Below are positions 29,424 to 38,303 of a stretch of 64,000 bases of DNA, piece after piece. The DNA is from Pseudomonas alkylphenolica (GTDB taxonomy: Bacteria > Pseudomonadota > Gammaproteobacteria > Pseudomonadales > Pseudomonadaceae). Within the stretch, counting starts at the first letter, position 1. Every line of letters begins with the position of its first letter. Position numbers and translations under genes: made by a program. The notes beneath the pieces were generated by a model that ran no database searches, had not been told where the DNA came from, and was given only the letters and a program-made list of their open reading frames with translations. Where the stretch lies: NCBI RefSeq assembly GCF_000746525.1, contig NZ_CP009048.1, positions 4,715,501 to 4,779,500 on the forward strand, in the 5' to 3' direction.

Positions 29424-31007
29424 TTAGTGGTGCTCGCGAGTAGCGCGGAACTTCACATCCGGCCAGCGCTCTTCCATCAGCGCCAGGTTGACCCGGGTCG
29501 GGGCCAGGTAGGTCAGGTGACCACCGCCGTCGATGGCCAGGTTTTCCACAGCCTTGTTCTTGAATTCCTCAAGCTTCTTCTTGTCGTCACAGCTGATCCA
29601 GCGCGCGGACCAGACGGTGATCGGCTCGTAGGCGCATTCGACCTTGTATTCTTCCTTCAGGCGGCTGGCGACCACATCGAACTGCAGCACACCGACGGCG
29701 CCGAGGATGATGTCGTTGCTACGCTCGGGGAAGAACACCTGGGTCGCGCCCTCTTCGGCCAGCTGCTGCAAGCCCTGACGCAGCTGCTTGGACTTGAGCG
29801 GGTCTTTCAGGCGTACGCGGCGGAACAGTTCCGGAGCGAAGTGCGGAATACCGGTGAAGCCCAGCGCCTCGCCTTCGGTGAAGGTATCACCGATCTGGAT
29901 GGTGCCATGGTTGTGCAGACCGATGATGTCACCGGCCCAGGCCTCTTCCAGTTGCTCACGCTCGGAGGAGAAGAAGGTCAGCGCGTCGCCGATCCGCAAG
30001 TCCTTGCCGGTACGCACGTGACGCATTTTCATGCCCTTCTCGTACTTGCCCGAGCAGATGCGCATGAAGGCAATACGGTCGCGGTGCTTGGGGTCCATGT
30101 TCGCCTGGATCTTGAACACGAAACCGCTGAATTTCTCTTCCACCGGCTCGACGCTGCGCTCGTTGGCGACGCGCGGCAACGGACGTGGCGCCCAGTCGAC
30201 GACGGCATCGAGCACATGGTCAACCCCGAAGTTGCCCAGTGCGGTACCGAAGAACACCGGGGTCAGCTCGCCGCGCATGAACTCGTCCTGGTCGAATTCG
30301 TGGCAGGCGCCCTGCACCAGTTCCAGTTGTTCGAGGAAGCGCTCGTACTCGTCACCCAGGTGCGCCCGGGCTTCGTCGGAGTCGAGTTTCTCGATGATCT
30401 TCACCTCGGTACGCTCATGGCCGTGGCCCGGGGTGTAAACGATGATGTAGTCGCCAGCCAGGTGGTACACGCCTTTGAAGTCGCGGTAGCAACCAATCGG
30501 CCAGGTGATCGGCGCGGCCTTGATCTTCAGTACCGCCTCGATTTCGTCGAGCAGCTCGATCGGGTCGCGAATATCGCGGTCGAGTTTGTTGATGAAGCTG
30601 ACGATCGGCGTATCACGCAGACGGCAGACGTCCATCAGGGCGATGGTCCGTGGCTCGACGCCTTTACCGCCATCAAGCACCATCAGCGCCGAGTCGACCG
30701 CGGTCAGGGTGCGGTAGGTATCTTCGGAGAAGTCTTCGTGACCCGGGGTGTCGAGCAGGTTGATCATGTGCTCGCGATACGGGAACTGCATCACCGAGGT
30801 AGTGATGGAGATACCACGCTGCTTCTCCATTTCCATCCAGTCGGAGGTGGCATGGCGGTCGGATTTACGCGACTTCACCGTACCGGCAACGGCGATCGCC
30901 TTGCCCATCAGCAAAAGCTTCTCGGTGATGGTGGTCTTACCGGCGTCGGGGTGGGAAATAATGGCGAAAGTGCGGCGCTTCGCGACTTCGGCGGCCTGGT
31001 TGGTCAT
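29424..31007 (-). CDS. prfC: Peptide chain release factor 3
   Basis: RF3 GTPase that recycles RF1/RF2 from the ribosome after peptide release. The 527-residue product carries the translational GTPase motifs: G1 SHPDAGKTT near the start, G2/G3 region with RGISITTS and DTPGHEDF, and G4 NKLD. Length and domain order (G, domain II, domain III) are standard. No neighbour suggests a special role; a 100-bp gap follows the toxin-antitoxin pair upstream. Confidence 0.97.
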   Translation of the reverse strand: MTNQAAEVAKRRTFAIISHPDAGKTTITEKLLLMGKAIAVAGTVKSRKSDRHATSDWMEMEKQRGISITTSVMQFPYREHMINLLDTPGHEDFSEDTYRTLTAVDSALMVLDGGKGVEPRTIALMDVCRLRDTPIVSFINKLDRDIRDPIELLDEIEAVLKIKAAPITWPIGCYRDFKGVYHLAGDYIIVYTPGHGHERTEVKIIEKLDSDEARAHLGDEYERFLEQLELVQGACHEFDQDEFMRGELTPVFFGTALGNFGVDHVLDAVVDWAPRPLPRVANERSVEPVEEKFSGFVFKIQANMDPKHRDRIAFMRICSGKYEKGMKMRHVRTGKDLRIGDALTFFSSEREQLEEAWAGDIIGLHNHGTIQIGDTFTEGEALGFTGIPHFAPELFRRVRLKDPLKSKQLRQGLQQLAEEGATQVFFPERSNDIILGAVGVLQFDVVASRLKEEYKVECAYEPITVWSARWISCDDKKKLEEFKNKAVENLAIDGGGHLTYLAPTRVNLALMEERWPDVKFRATREHH

Positions 31008-31112
31008 GGGAAATCGCCTGACTGGGGGATTGAAAAAGGGGCGATATCATACCTGAAGTCAGGCAGGGACCAAAATCTGATCCCCCGCCGGTCGCGCGCA
31101 ATGTCGAGCACG

Positions 31113-31442
31113 CTATTTATGTCCTCCCGAGCCGTCAGCGAAACCTTCAAGGGTGACAGGCCCGCGACCCGGCATATGTGCAACCAGTTCAAGTGTTCCG
31201 CCCATTGCTTCCACGTAGGTGCGCAGGGTCGAAATCAGCATGTCGCTGCGCCTCTCGACCTTGGAAATATTCGCCTGACGGATGTCCAGACGCTCGGCCA
31301 TGCCTTCCTGGGTAAGCTCCAGCTGTTTGCGCAATGCCTGCAAGGTCATTTCTTCGCGAATCAGCTCACGCCCGCGTTGCTCGATGCGTGCCCGGCGTTC
31401 GGGCGAAAGACTGTTGATGACTTCATCAAGTGTTTTGGACAT
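31113..31442 (-). CDS. XRE-type antitoxin of a HigBA-like pair
   Basis: 109-residue helix-turn-helix protein. The HTH is LRKQLELTQEGMAERLDIRQANISKVERR, preceded by an acidic helical N-terminus and followed by a C-terminal extension (LISTLRTYVEAMGGTLELVA) typical of HigA/XRE antitoxins. The ATG at 31442 follows AGGAGGTGAGGAAC, a perfect Shine-Dalgarno sequence lying within the end of the toxin gene; the two overlap by 17 bp, so translation is coupled. The product should bind its own promoter and neutralise the upstream toxin. Confidence 0.87.
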   Translation of the reverse strand: MSKTLDEVINSLSPERRARIEQRGRELIREEMTLQALRKQLELTQEGMAERLDIRQANISKVERRSDMLISTLRTYVEAMGGTLELVAHMPGRGPVTLEGFADGSGGHK

Positions 31443-31794
31443 GTTCCTCACCTCCTGACAAATACCTTTCAAAACGCTCATCGGCATGCCGGATCAGATT
31501 CCGGTAAAACCGTTGCTGGCTCACTCCAGCCTTGTCGCCTGCCACGAGAATAATGGCGCATCGCTTGGGATCAAATGCAAAAGCCACTCGCCAGACACCA
31601 TTTTGAGCGTCAAACCGCAGCTCCTTCATGTTGTGATATCGAGATCCTTTCAACGTATCCACGCGCGGCCGCCCAAGTGCTGGTCCGCGGCTCTCCAGCA
31701 CCCTCAGCTGGCTGAGTAACTCATCCTGGATCTGTTCAGTCAAATCCTCGAAGTCCGAAACAAACTCAGTACAAAACCTGATTGACCATGGCAA
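31426..31794 (-). CDS. RelE/HigB-like toxin (Gp49-like family)
   Basis: 122-residue protein of the phage Gp49-like/HigB family of ribosome-dependent mRNA interferases: PWSIRFCTEFVSDFEDL at the N-terminus, GSRYHNMKELRF, then VWRVAFAFDPKRCAIILVAGDK and RFYRNLIRHADERF. The start given is TTG at 31794, with GAGGG seven bases upstream; it gives the PWSIRF N-terminus usual for the family. A longer form from a TTG at 31824 is possible. Toxin-first order matches higBA. Activity is inferred from family. Confidence 0.85.
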   Translation of the reverse strand: MPWSIRFCTEFVSDFEDLTEQIQDELLSQLRVLESRGPALGRPRVDTLKGSRYHNMKELRFDAQNGVWRVAFAFDPKRCAIILVAGDKAGVSQQRFYRNLIRHADERFERYLSGGEEHVQNT

Positions 31795-32203
31795 TAAAAT
31801 ACCCTCAGAGGAATATTCCCTCAAGCGACTATCATGAATTTTTCAGCTGCAATGTTTAACTTCATGACGGATGGCCTGATAGCAGGTAGTTCAATGACTA
31901 CAGGGAGGAAATGTCCGGTTTTCTCGCGTGAAATCTCATACCCCCCAGGGATTAACGCTGGCCAAATGCTTCTTCAGATGGGAACCTTTACGGCTGTGGA
32001 GGCGTCCACTCCCCTGATATGCAATCGGTCATGACCGTTCGTCAGGGGTTGTTTCACCGGCACTACGAGCCTGACGAGGCTTCGCTTATGGCGTGTTCCG
32101 CTCCGCTTCGGACAGCACGCTGCTTATCGCGATCACACTGCCTGCTACCTGGAATGGTGGCCGCCACGGGAGTGTGTTCGCCGACAACAAAAGGAGTCCG
32201 CCT
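31795..32203 (+). other. About 400-bp region upstream of the osmoprotectant transporter, with structured leader
   Basis: Divergent spacer between the toxin gene and the plus-strand transporter genes. It holds several inverted repeats (see 32011-32120) and scattered short open frames with no clear coding signal. It probably contains promoters for both directions, but no obvious -35/-10 pair was identified. Confidence 0.5.
32011..32120 (+). promoter_or_regulatory. Candidate structured mRNA leader with alternative stems
   Basis: Stem A pairs CCCCTGA (32011-32017) with TCAGGGG (32042-32048) around the palindrome CGGTCATGACCG (32026-32037). Stem B pairs TCGTCAGG (32039-32046) with CCTGACGA (32070-32077). 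The two share bases 32042-32046 and exclude each other. A third hairpin (GCGTG/CACGC with TCCG/CGGA) occupies 32091-32120. The structure lies 84 bp before the transporter start. It is a candidate attenuator or riboregulator; it does not match a riboswitch I recognise. Confidence 0.4.
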
Positions 32204-32917
32204 GTGGCTATACGCTATGGCAAGGGGCTGATGGGATGTGCCTTCGCGCTCGTCATCCTGGCCCTGCTGATCCACTGGATCGGCATCGATACGATCGCGC
32301 ACTACCGCGCCGATCTGTGGTTCTACCTGCAAGCGCACCTGATGCTGGTGCTGCTGTCGATGGTGGCGGCGTTAGCCGTGGGCATACCCGCTGGGATTGC
32401 CTTGAGTCGACCACACCGGGTCGACCGCGCCGAACGTTTCATGCAGCTTTTCAATATTGGCAACACCATCCCCCCCTTGGCCGTTCTGGCCATTGCCCTG
32501 AGTTTCCTCGGCATTGGCGCCGGTCCCGCGATCTTCGCTCTGTTCCTCGCCTCCCTCCTGCCCATCGTGCGCAACACCTACGAGGGCCTGAAAAACGTTC
32601 CCGCCTCGCTCAAGGAAGCCGCCACCGGTATCGGCATGACAGCCCGTCAACGGCTGTGGCAGGTCGAGCTACCCAATGCGGTGCCGATCATCATCGGCGG
32701 TGTACGGGTGGCCCTGGCGATCAACGTCGGCACCGCACCGCTGTCGTTCCTGATCGGCGCCAACAGTCTCGGCAGCCTGATTTTTCCCGGCATCGCCCTG
32801 AACAATCAGCCGCAACTGCTGCTCGGCGCTGCCTGCACCGCTTTGCTCGCCCTCTTGCTCGACGCCCTGGTGGCGCAAGGCAGCCGGCGCTGGCTTGAAC
32901 GCGGCCTGGCCCACTAA
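32204..32917 (+). CDS. Osmoprotectant ABC transporter permease (OpuBB/YehY-like)
   Basis: 237-residue membrane permease of the glycine betaine/choline/proline-type family. It has about six membrane segments and the conserved EAA loop LKNVPASLKEAATGIGMTARQRL. The GTG start at 32204 is preceded by AAGGAG with seven bases between; the frame is open upstream but without such a site. First of four overlapping or closely spaced genes for uptake of compatible solutes. Confidence 0.9.
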   Translation: MAIRYGKGLMGCAFALVILALLIHWIGIDTIAHYRADLWFYLQAHLMLVLLSMVAALAVGIPAGIALSRPHRVDRAERFMQLFNIGNTIPPLAVLAIALSFLGIGAGPAIFALFLASLLPIVRNTYEGLKNVPASLKEAATGIGMTARQRLWQVELPNAVPIIIGGVRVALAINVGTAPLSFLIGANSLGSLIFPGIALNNQPQLLLGAACTALLALLLDALVAQGSRRWLERGLAH

Positions 32918-32931
32918 GCGAAGGAACTCCA

Positions 32932-33840
32932 ATGAAAAGAATCGCCTTGTTACTGGGCGCGGCCCTGCTGTTCTCGGGATTTGCCCAGGCCGCGACAAAA
33001 CCTGTGATCCGCCTCGGCGCACGGGTCTTCACCGAACAGACCGTGCTGGCGGAAATCACCGCCCGTTACCTCAACCAGAACGGCTTCGATGTGCGTATCA
33101 CCGGCGGACTGGGCAGCAATCTGGCCCGCAGCGCCCATGAAACCGGCCAGCTGGACATGGTCTGGGAATACACCGGGGTGTCGCTGGTGTCCTATAACCA
33201 CATCGACGAGCGCATGCCCAGCGCCGCAGCCACTTATGCCAAGGTCAAGGAACTGGATGCCAGGAAAAGTCTGATCTGGCTGGCGCCGTCGAAATTCAGC
33301 AACACCTACGCCCTGGCTCTGCCGCGCAAGATTGCCGAGCAGTATCCGCAGGTAAACACCATCAGCCAGCTGAACCAGGTATTGCGCGAGGAGAAGGAGC
33401 GCACGCATGTGATCGCCCTGGACACCGAGTTCGCCAATCGTCCCGACGGACTGGTCGGCCTCACCGAAACCTACGACCTGCAACTGACCCGCCGTAACAT
33501 CCGCCAGATGGACGCCGGCCTGGTCTACACCGCGCTGCGCAACGGCCAGGTATTCAGTGGCCTGGTCTACACCACCGACGGACGCCTGAGCGCCTTTGAC
33601 CTGAAGCTGCTCGAAGACGACAAACACTACTTCCCCGACTACACCGCCGCCCCGGTGGTGCGTAAGGAAATCCTCGACGCCCACCCGCAACTGGCCACCC
33701 TGCTCAAGCCGCTGGCCGAGCAACTGGATGACCAGACCCTGCGCGAACTCAACGCCAAAGTCGACGTCGAGCACCAGAGTCCGGGCAAGGTCGCCGCCGA
33801 GTACCTGCGCCAGCATCCACCTGCACAGGAGCAGCCATGA
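32932..33840 (+). CDS. Osmoprotectant substrate-binding protein (OpuBC/YehZ-like)
   Basis: 302-residue periplasmic protein with signal peptide (cleaved near AQA-AT) and an OpuAC-type binding domain: IRLGARVFTEQTVLAEITARYL, TGGLGSNLARSAHETGQLDMVWEYTG. Family members bind glycine betaine, choline, carnitine or related solutes; which one is not clear. It begins 14 nt after the first permease and its stop overlaps the next ATG (ATGA). Confidence 0.9.
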   Translation: MKRIALLLGAALLFSGFAQAATKPVIRLGARVFTEQTVLAEITARYLNQNGFDVRITGGLGSNLARSAHETGQLDMVWEYTGVSLVSYNHIDERMPSAAATYAKVKELDARKSLIWLAPSKFSNTYALALPRKIAEQYPQVNTISQLNQVLREEKERTHVIALDTEFANRPDGLVGLTETYDLQLTRRNIRQMDAGLVYTALRNGQVFSGLVYTTDGRLSAFDLKLLEDDKHYFPDYTAAPVVRKEILDAHPQLATLLKPLAEQLDDQTLRELNAKVDVEHQSPGKVAAEYLRQHPPAQEQP

Positions 33841-34490
33841 CCATGCTCGATACCTTCGCTCACCTGGACTGGGCCCAGGTCCTGCACCTGACCTGGCAGC
33901 ACATCACCCTGGTCGGCATCGCCGTCAGCCTGGCGATTGTGTTCGGCGTACCGCTGGGCATCCTCATGACCCGCTTCCCTGCCCTCGCCGGCCCCTTGCA
34001 GGCGTGCGCCACGGTGCTGCTGACCATCCCTTCGATCGCCCTGTTCGGCCTGCTGTTGCCGTTCTACTCCAAGTTCGGCCAGGGCCTGGGACCATTGCCG
34101 GCGATCACTGCGGTGTTCCTTTATTCATTGCTGCCGATCCTGCGCAACACCTACCTGGCACTGACCAACGTCGAGCCAGGAATTCGTGAAGCCGCACGCG
34201 GTATCGGTATGACCTTCGGCCAGCGCCTGCGCATGGTCGAACTGCCCATCGCCGTACCGGTGATTCTCGCCGGCGTACGTACCGCCGTGGTGATGAACAT
34301 TGGCGTCATGACCATCGCCGCGACCATCGGCGCCGGCGGCCTGGGCGTACTGATCCTGACCTCCATCAGCCGTAGCGACATGTCGATGCTGCTGGTCGGT
34401 GCCTTGCTGGTGAGCCTGCTGGCCATCTTCGCTGACCTGCTGCTGCAAACCCTGCAACGTGCCCTGACTCCAGAAGGACTGCGCAAATGA
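33837..34490 (+). CDS. Osmoprotectant ABC transporter permease (second subunit)
   Basis: 217-residue membrane permease of the same family as the first, with the EAA loop LTNVEPGIREAARGIGMTFGQRL and the C-terminal TIGAGGLGVLILTSISRSD. Four-base ATGA overlaps on both sides couple it to the binding protein and the ATPase. It should form the channel as a heterodimer with the first permease. Confidence 0.92.
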   Translation: MTMLDTFAHLDWAQVLHLTWQHITLVGIAVSLAIVFGVPLGILMTRFPALAGPLQACATVLLTIPSIALFGLLLPFYSKFGQGLGPLPAITAVFLYSLLPILRNTYLALTNVEPGIREAARGIGMTFGQRLRMVELPIAVPVILAGVRTAVVMNIGVMTIAATIGAGGLGVLILTSISRSDMSMLLVGALLVSLLAIFADLLLQTLQRALTPEGLRK

Positions 34491-35641
34491 TCGAACTCCA
34501 GAACCTGAGCAAGACCTTTCACGCCAACGGTAAAGACGTCAAAGCCGTCGATGCTGTCAGCCTGACCGTCAATGAAGGCGAGATCTGCGTGTTCCTCGGC
34601 CCGTCCGGTTGCGGCAAAAGCACCACGCTGAAAATGATCAACCGCCTGATCACGCCAACCTCCGGCAAGGTGCTGATCAATGGCGAAGACACCACGGGAC
34701 TGGACGAAGTCACCCTGCGCCGGCGCATCGGCTATGTGATCCAGCAGATCGGTCTGTTCCCCAACATGACCATCGAGGAAAACATTACCGTGGTCCCGCG
34801 CCTGCTCGGCTGGGACAAGCAAAAGTGCCATGAGCGTGCCCGCGAACTGATGAGCATGATCAAGCTCGAACCCAAGCAGTACCTGCAGCGCTACCCGCGC
34901 GAATTGTCCGGGGGCCAGCAACAGCGCATCGGGGTGATCCGCGCCCTGGCCGCCGAAGCTCCCTTGCTGCTGATGGACGAACCGTTCGGCGCGGTCGACC
35001 CGATCAACCGCGAGATGATCCAGAACGAGTTTTTCGAGATGCAGCGGGCGCTGAACAAGACCGTGATCATGGTCAGCCACGACATCGACGAGGCGATCAA
35101 ACTGGGTGACAAGATCGCCATTTTCCGTGCCGGTAAGCTGATCCAGATCGACCATCCCGATACGCTCTTGGCGCACCCGGTCGATGATTTTGTCAACAAC
35201 TTCGTCGGTCAGGACAGCACGCTCAAACGCCTGCTGCTGGTGCGCGCCGAAGACGCCGCCGACAACGCACCGTCAGTCAGCCCGCAAACGCCGGTCAGCG
35301 ATGCGCTGGAACTGATGGACGAGCATGACCGGCGCTACGTAGTGGTCACCGATGCGCAGAACAAGGCCATGGGCTATGTGCGTCGGCGCGACCTGCATCG
35401 CCAGCACGGTAGCTGCGCCGACTTCCTGCGCACTTTCAATGCCACCGCGTCCCATGACGAGCACCTGCGCATCCTGTTGTCGCGGATGTACGAGTTCAAT
35501 CGTTCGTGGTTGCCGGTGCTGGATGCCGAGCAGGTGTTCTTGGGAGAGGTGACTCAGGAATCGATTGCCGCCTACCTGAGTTCGGGGCGTTCGCGAGGGG
35601 GCAAGACCTGTATCGTGTCGCCAGCTGAAGCCTTGGCCTGA
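34487..35641 (+). CDS. Osmoprotectant ABC transporter ATP-binding protein with CBS domain
   Basis: 384-residue ATPase of the OpuCA/ProV-like family: Walker A GPSGCGKS, Q-loop region GYVIQQIGLFPN, signature LSGGQQQR, Walker B LLLMDEPFGAVDP. A C-terminal CBS region follows (about residues 265-370; VSDALELMDEHDRRYVVVTD), which in OpuA-type transporters senses ionic strength or nucleotides. It ends the operon; a REP pair follows 22 bp on. Confidence 0.93.
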   Translation: MIELQNLSKTFHANGKDVKAVDAVSLTVNEGEICVFLGPSGCGKSTTLKMINRLITPTSGKVLINGEDTTGLDEVTLRRRIGYVIQQIGLFPNMTIEENITVVPRLLGWDKQKCHERARELMSMIKLEPKQYLQRYPRELSGGQQQRIGVIRALAAEAPLLLMDEPFGAVDPINREMIQNEFFEMQRALNKTVIMVSHDIDEAIKLGDKIAIFRAGKLIQIDHPDTLLAHPVDDFVNNFVGQDSTLKRLLLVRAEDAADNAPSVSPQTPVSDALELMDEHDRRYVVVTDAQNKAMGYVRRRDLHRQHGSCADFLRTFNATASHDEHLRILLSRMYEFNRSWLPVLDAEQVFLGEVTQESIAAYLSSGRSRGGKTCIVSPAEALA

Positions 35642-35663
35642 CCGCTGGGAGCAACTGTCTAGG

Positions 35664-35734
35664 GGTGGGAGCGGGCTTGCCCCGCGATGCGTTCTGTCAG
35701 GCACATCGCATCGCGGGGCAAGCCCGCTCCCACC
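35664..35734. repeat. Paired REP palindrome 5 (reverse arrangement)
   Basis: Two inverted REP units between the convergent transporter ATPase and fecA genes. GGTGGGAGC ends are outermost and the arms extend inward through GCGATGCG/CGCATCGC. Same arrangement as pair 2. Confidence 0.92.
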
Positions 35735-35740
35735 GAGGGA

Positions 35741-38194
35741 TCAGAACCCTACACTGGCCTGCACATAGAAGGTACGCGGCTCACCCAGGTAGATCCCCGA
35801 GTTGTTGTCGCTGGAACGGGTGTAGTACTGCTTGTCGAAGATGTTCTTAACCCCTGCTGCCAACTTCAGGTTCGATAGCTCCTGGCCGAAGTCGTAGCCA
35901 CCGCGCGCCGCCCAGGTGACGTAGCCAGGAATGTCGCCAAACTGACCGTCGGCACTCGGCTCGGTGATGTAGTCACCATTGAAACTACCATCTTTATTCA
36001 TACCCGTGCCCGGTGCGCGTTGCTTCGATTGGGCAAAGGCATCCAGGTTCCAGGTCCAGCGATTGATCTGGTAACGCAGCCCGGCGTTAACCACTTGCCG
36101 CGAGTAGAACGGCAGGTCTCGGCCTTTGAAACCGGGAATTTCCCCTTCATAGGTGGCGCGGGTGTAGGTGAATGCGGCATTGGCGCTCAAGCCCTGTAGA
36201 CGTGGATCAAGACCCGACAGGTCATAGTGCATCGAGGCCTCGATACCCTGGTGCTTGGTCGCACCAAGATTGGTCCAGCCAATATCGTTGCTGATGTATT
36301 GCAGTTCGTCATCGAAGTCGATGTAGAACGCAGTCAGCTCGCCGCCCCAGGTACCATTGTTGTATCGGGTACCCACTTCATAGGTCTTGGCTTTTTCCGG
36401 TTCCAGGCCATTGGCGGTCTGGTCACCGATACCACCCTGTCCGAGCTGGAAGTACTGCAGGCTGCCGAACGAGGTTTCGTAGTTGGCGAACAGTTTCCAT
36501 TCATCGGACAGGTGGTACATCACGCTCAACGCTGGCAACGGCTCGTTGCTGGTCACGCTGCGGTTTTTCTCCTGCACCGGCTTGCCGTTGGCACCGATCA
36601 CCGGACGCTCATGCCAATCGGTATTGATGTGCTCGAAGCGAACGCCCGGGGTGATGGTCCAGTTGCCGACATCGATCTTGTCGTCAATGTAGTAGGCGCT
36701 GGCTTCGGTGCCACCGGTACGATCCTGGAACACATGCCCGTCAGAGCCTGGCGCCGGAGTCGGGACGTTGTCGACCAAGGCCAGGCGCGTCGATTGTTCG
36801 TGCATCGCTTCCTTGAGGTAGCGATAACCGACGCTGACTTCCTGGGTGGTCGGACCGGCGAAGAAGATTCGCGACACACGCGGTTCGATCGCAAAGGTGT
36901 GGTAGCTGCGCGGGTAAGAAGACAGGGTCTCCTGGTCGCGGGCGGCGATACTGCTGCCACGGAAGCTGTCGGTGTAGTAGGTCTGCACTTCGAACTGGGT
37001 AAGGTCGTCGATCTGGCGCAGGTACTTGAGCGAGACGTCTTTGCGGCGGCCGCTGAAGTTGTCGTGGTCACGATCGGACTGGTACGGATCGTCGTCGAAT
37101 TGTGCCTGGGTCAGGCCGCCGGGCATATCGGCCTTGGCATCGTAATAGTGAAAGTTCAGCCACAACTCGTCGCTGTCAGTCACCGCCCAGTGGGTCTTCA
37201 ACAGCACATCGTCGATGTCGTTACCGTTGTTGCTGCTGCGATAGCCATTACCGTTGACCCCGGAATACAGCAGCGCCGCGCCCAGGCCGTTGGCAGCGGT
37301 ACCGCCGAGGAACGCCGACTCGATATGTTTCCAGCCGCCATGGCGAGAGGTTTCCATGGTGGTGGACAGCTCGCCGGTGGCCTTTTCCGGAATTGCCCGG
37401 GTCACGAAGTTGATGACTCCACCGACGTTCTGCGGACCATAACGTACCGAGCCGGCACCACGGACCACATCGATGCTGTCGAGATTGCCAGAGGAGATCG
37501 GTGCCATCGACAACTGCGGCTGACCATACGGGGCAAAGGCCGCCGGGATGCCATCGATCAGCACGGTGGAGCGCGGCGACAAGCGCGAGGTCAGACCGCG
37601 CACGCCAACGTTGAGGGCGATATCGCTGCCACCGGTACCGTTTGAATCCTGCACCTGCACACCCGGAATGCCACGCAGTACATCGCGCACGTTCATCGCG
37701 CCCTGCTCGACCATCGCCTCGCGGCGCACCACAGTACGGGCACCAGGATGGTTCTGGACCACGGTTTCTTCGGCGTTGCCAAGCCAGTCACCGACGACTT
37801 TGACGTCGGTCGGTGCCAGTTCGAGGCTACCGCTGGTCAGGGTACCTGCACTCTGCGCAGGCTTGAGCACCACGGTGCCCTGGGAAATCTCGTAAGTCAG
37901 CCCGCTGCCTTGCAGCAGTGTCTGCAGAGCCTGCTCCGGCGCCAGGGTGCCGGACACTGCCGGGGCTTGCTTGCCGGCCACCAGCTCGGGGCTGAAGAAC
38001 AGCTGCAGCGAAGTCTGCTGCCCCAGTTGGCTCAAGGCCGAAGCCAGCGACTGGGCCGGGATCTGGATGCTGGTCGCCACCTGGTCGGCATAGCTGCTGG
38101 CGATACCGCCACTGACTGCCAGGGCCAGCGCCAGTGGCAGCAAACGGGTGCGCAGGCGTGGGGCAGAACGCGGGGAAAACTTGTTGTTGTTCAC
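35741..38194 (-). CDS. fecA: Ferric citrate TonB-dependent receptor FecA
   Basis: 817-residue outer membrane receptor with N-terminal STN signalling domain (QIPAQSLASALSQLGQQTSLQLFFS), TonB box region near TDVKVVGDWLG, plug domain (MNVRDVLRGIPGVQVQDSNG) and a beta-barrel ending in F. Citrate-loaded FecA signals through FecR and FecI to induce its own gene; all three are adjacent here. The start given is GTG at 38194, which opens directly into a signal peptide (VNNNKFSPRSAPRL then a hydrophobic stretch to SYA-DQ). An ATG at 38242 would add 16 mostly acidic residues and lacks a ribosome-binding site. The ligand is inferred from gene context and sequence pattern. Confidence 0.9.
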   Translation of the reverse strand: MNNNKFSPRSAPRLRTRLLPLALALAVSGGIASSYADQVATSIQIPAQSLASALSQLGQQTSLQLFFSPELVAGKQAPAVSGTLAPEQALQTLLQGSGLTYEISQGTVVLKPAQSAGTLTSGSLELAPTDVKVVGDWLGNAEETVVQNHPGARTVVRREAMVEQGAMNVRDVLRGIPGVQVQDSNGTGGSDIALNVGVRGLTSRLSPRSTVLIDGIPAAFAPYGQPQLSMAPISSGNLDSIDVVRGAGSVRYGPQNVGGVINFVTRAIPEKATGELSTTMETSRHGGWKHIESAFLGGTAANGLGAALLYSGVNGNGYRSSNNGNDIDDVLLKTHWAVTDSDELWLNFHYYDAKADMPGGLTQAQFDDDPYQSDRDHDNFSGRRKDVSLKYLRQIDDLTQFEVQTYYTDSFRGSSIAARDQETLSSYPRSYHTFAIEPRVSRIFFAGPTTQEVSVGYRYLKEAMHEQSTRLALVDNVPTPAPGSDGHVFQDRTGGTEASAYYIDDKIDVGNWTITPGVRFEHINTDWHERPVIGANGKPVQEKNRSVTSNEPLPALSVMYHLSDEWKLFANYETSFGSLQYFQLGQGGIGDQTANGLEPEKAKTYEVGTRYNNGTWGGELTAFYIDFDDELQYISNDIGWTNLGATKHQGIEASMHYDLSGLDPRLQGLSANAAFTYTRATYEGEIPGFKGRDLPFYSRQVVNAGLRYQINRWTWNLDAFAQSKQRAPGTGMNKDGSFNGDYITEPSADGQFGDIPGYVTWAARGGYDFGQELSNLKLAAGVKNIFDKQYYTRSSDNNSGIYLGEPRTFYVQASVGF

Positions 38195-38303
38195 GTCTTC
38201 TAGAAATCCTGAGAGGCCGGATAAGATGTCATCTGCATGCAAATGGAAATGCTTGGCAGTTGCAGTTGGCCAGGAAGACGAACAACTGAAAAAAAACCTG
38301 AAT

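Noticed and set aside
31911..31931. Six-codon ORF (MSGFLA) after GGGAGGAA
   Set aside because: The spacing between the purine tract and ATG is too short and nothing else supports it.
31834..32034. 66-codon open frame on the plus strand ahead of the osmoprotectant operon
   Set aside because: No Shine-Dalgarno sequence, odd composition and overlap with the structured leader; kept as non-coding.
38195..38242. Longer FecA start at ATG 38242
   Set aside because: It would put 16 residues, several acidic, before the signal peptide and has no ribosome-binding site.
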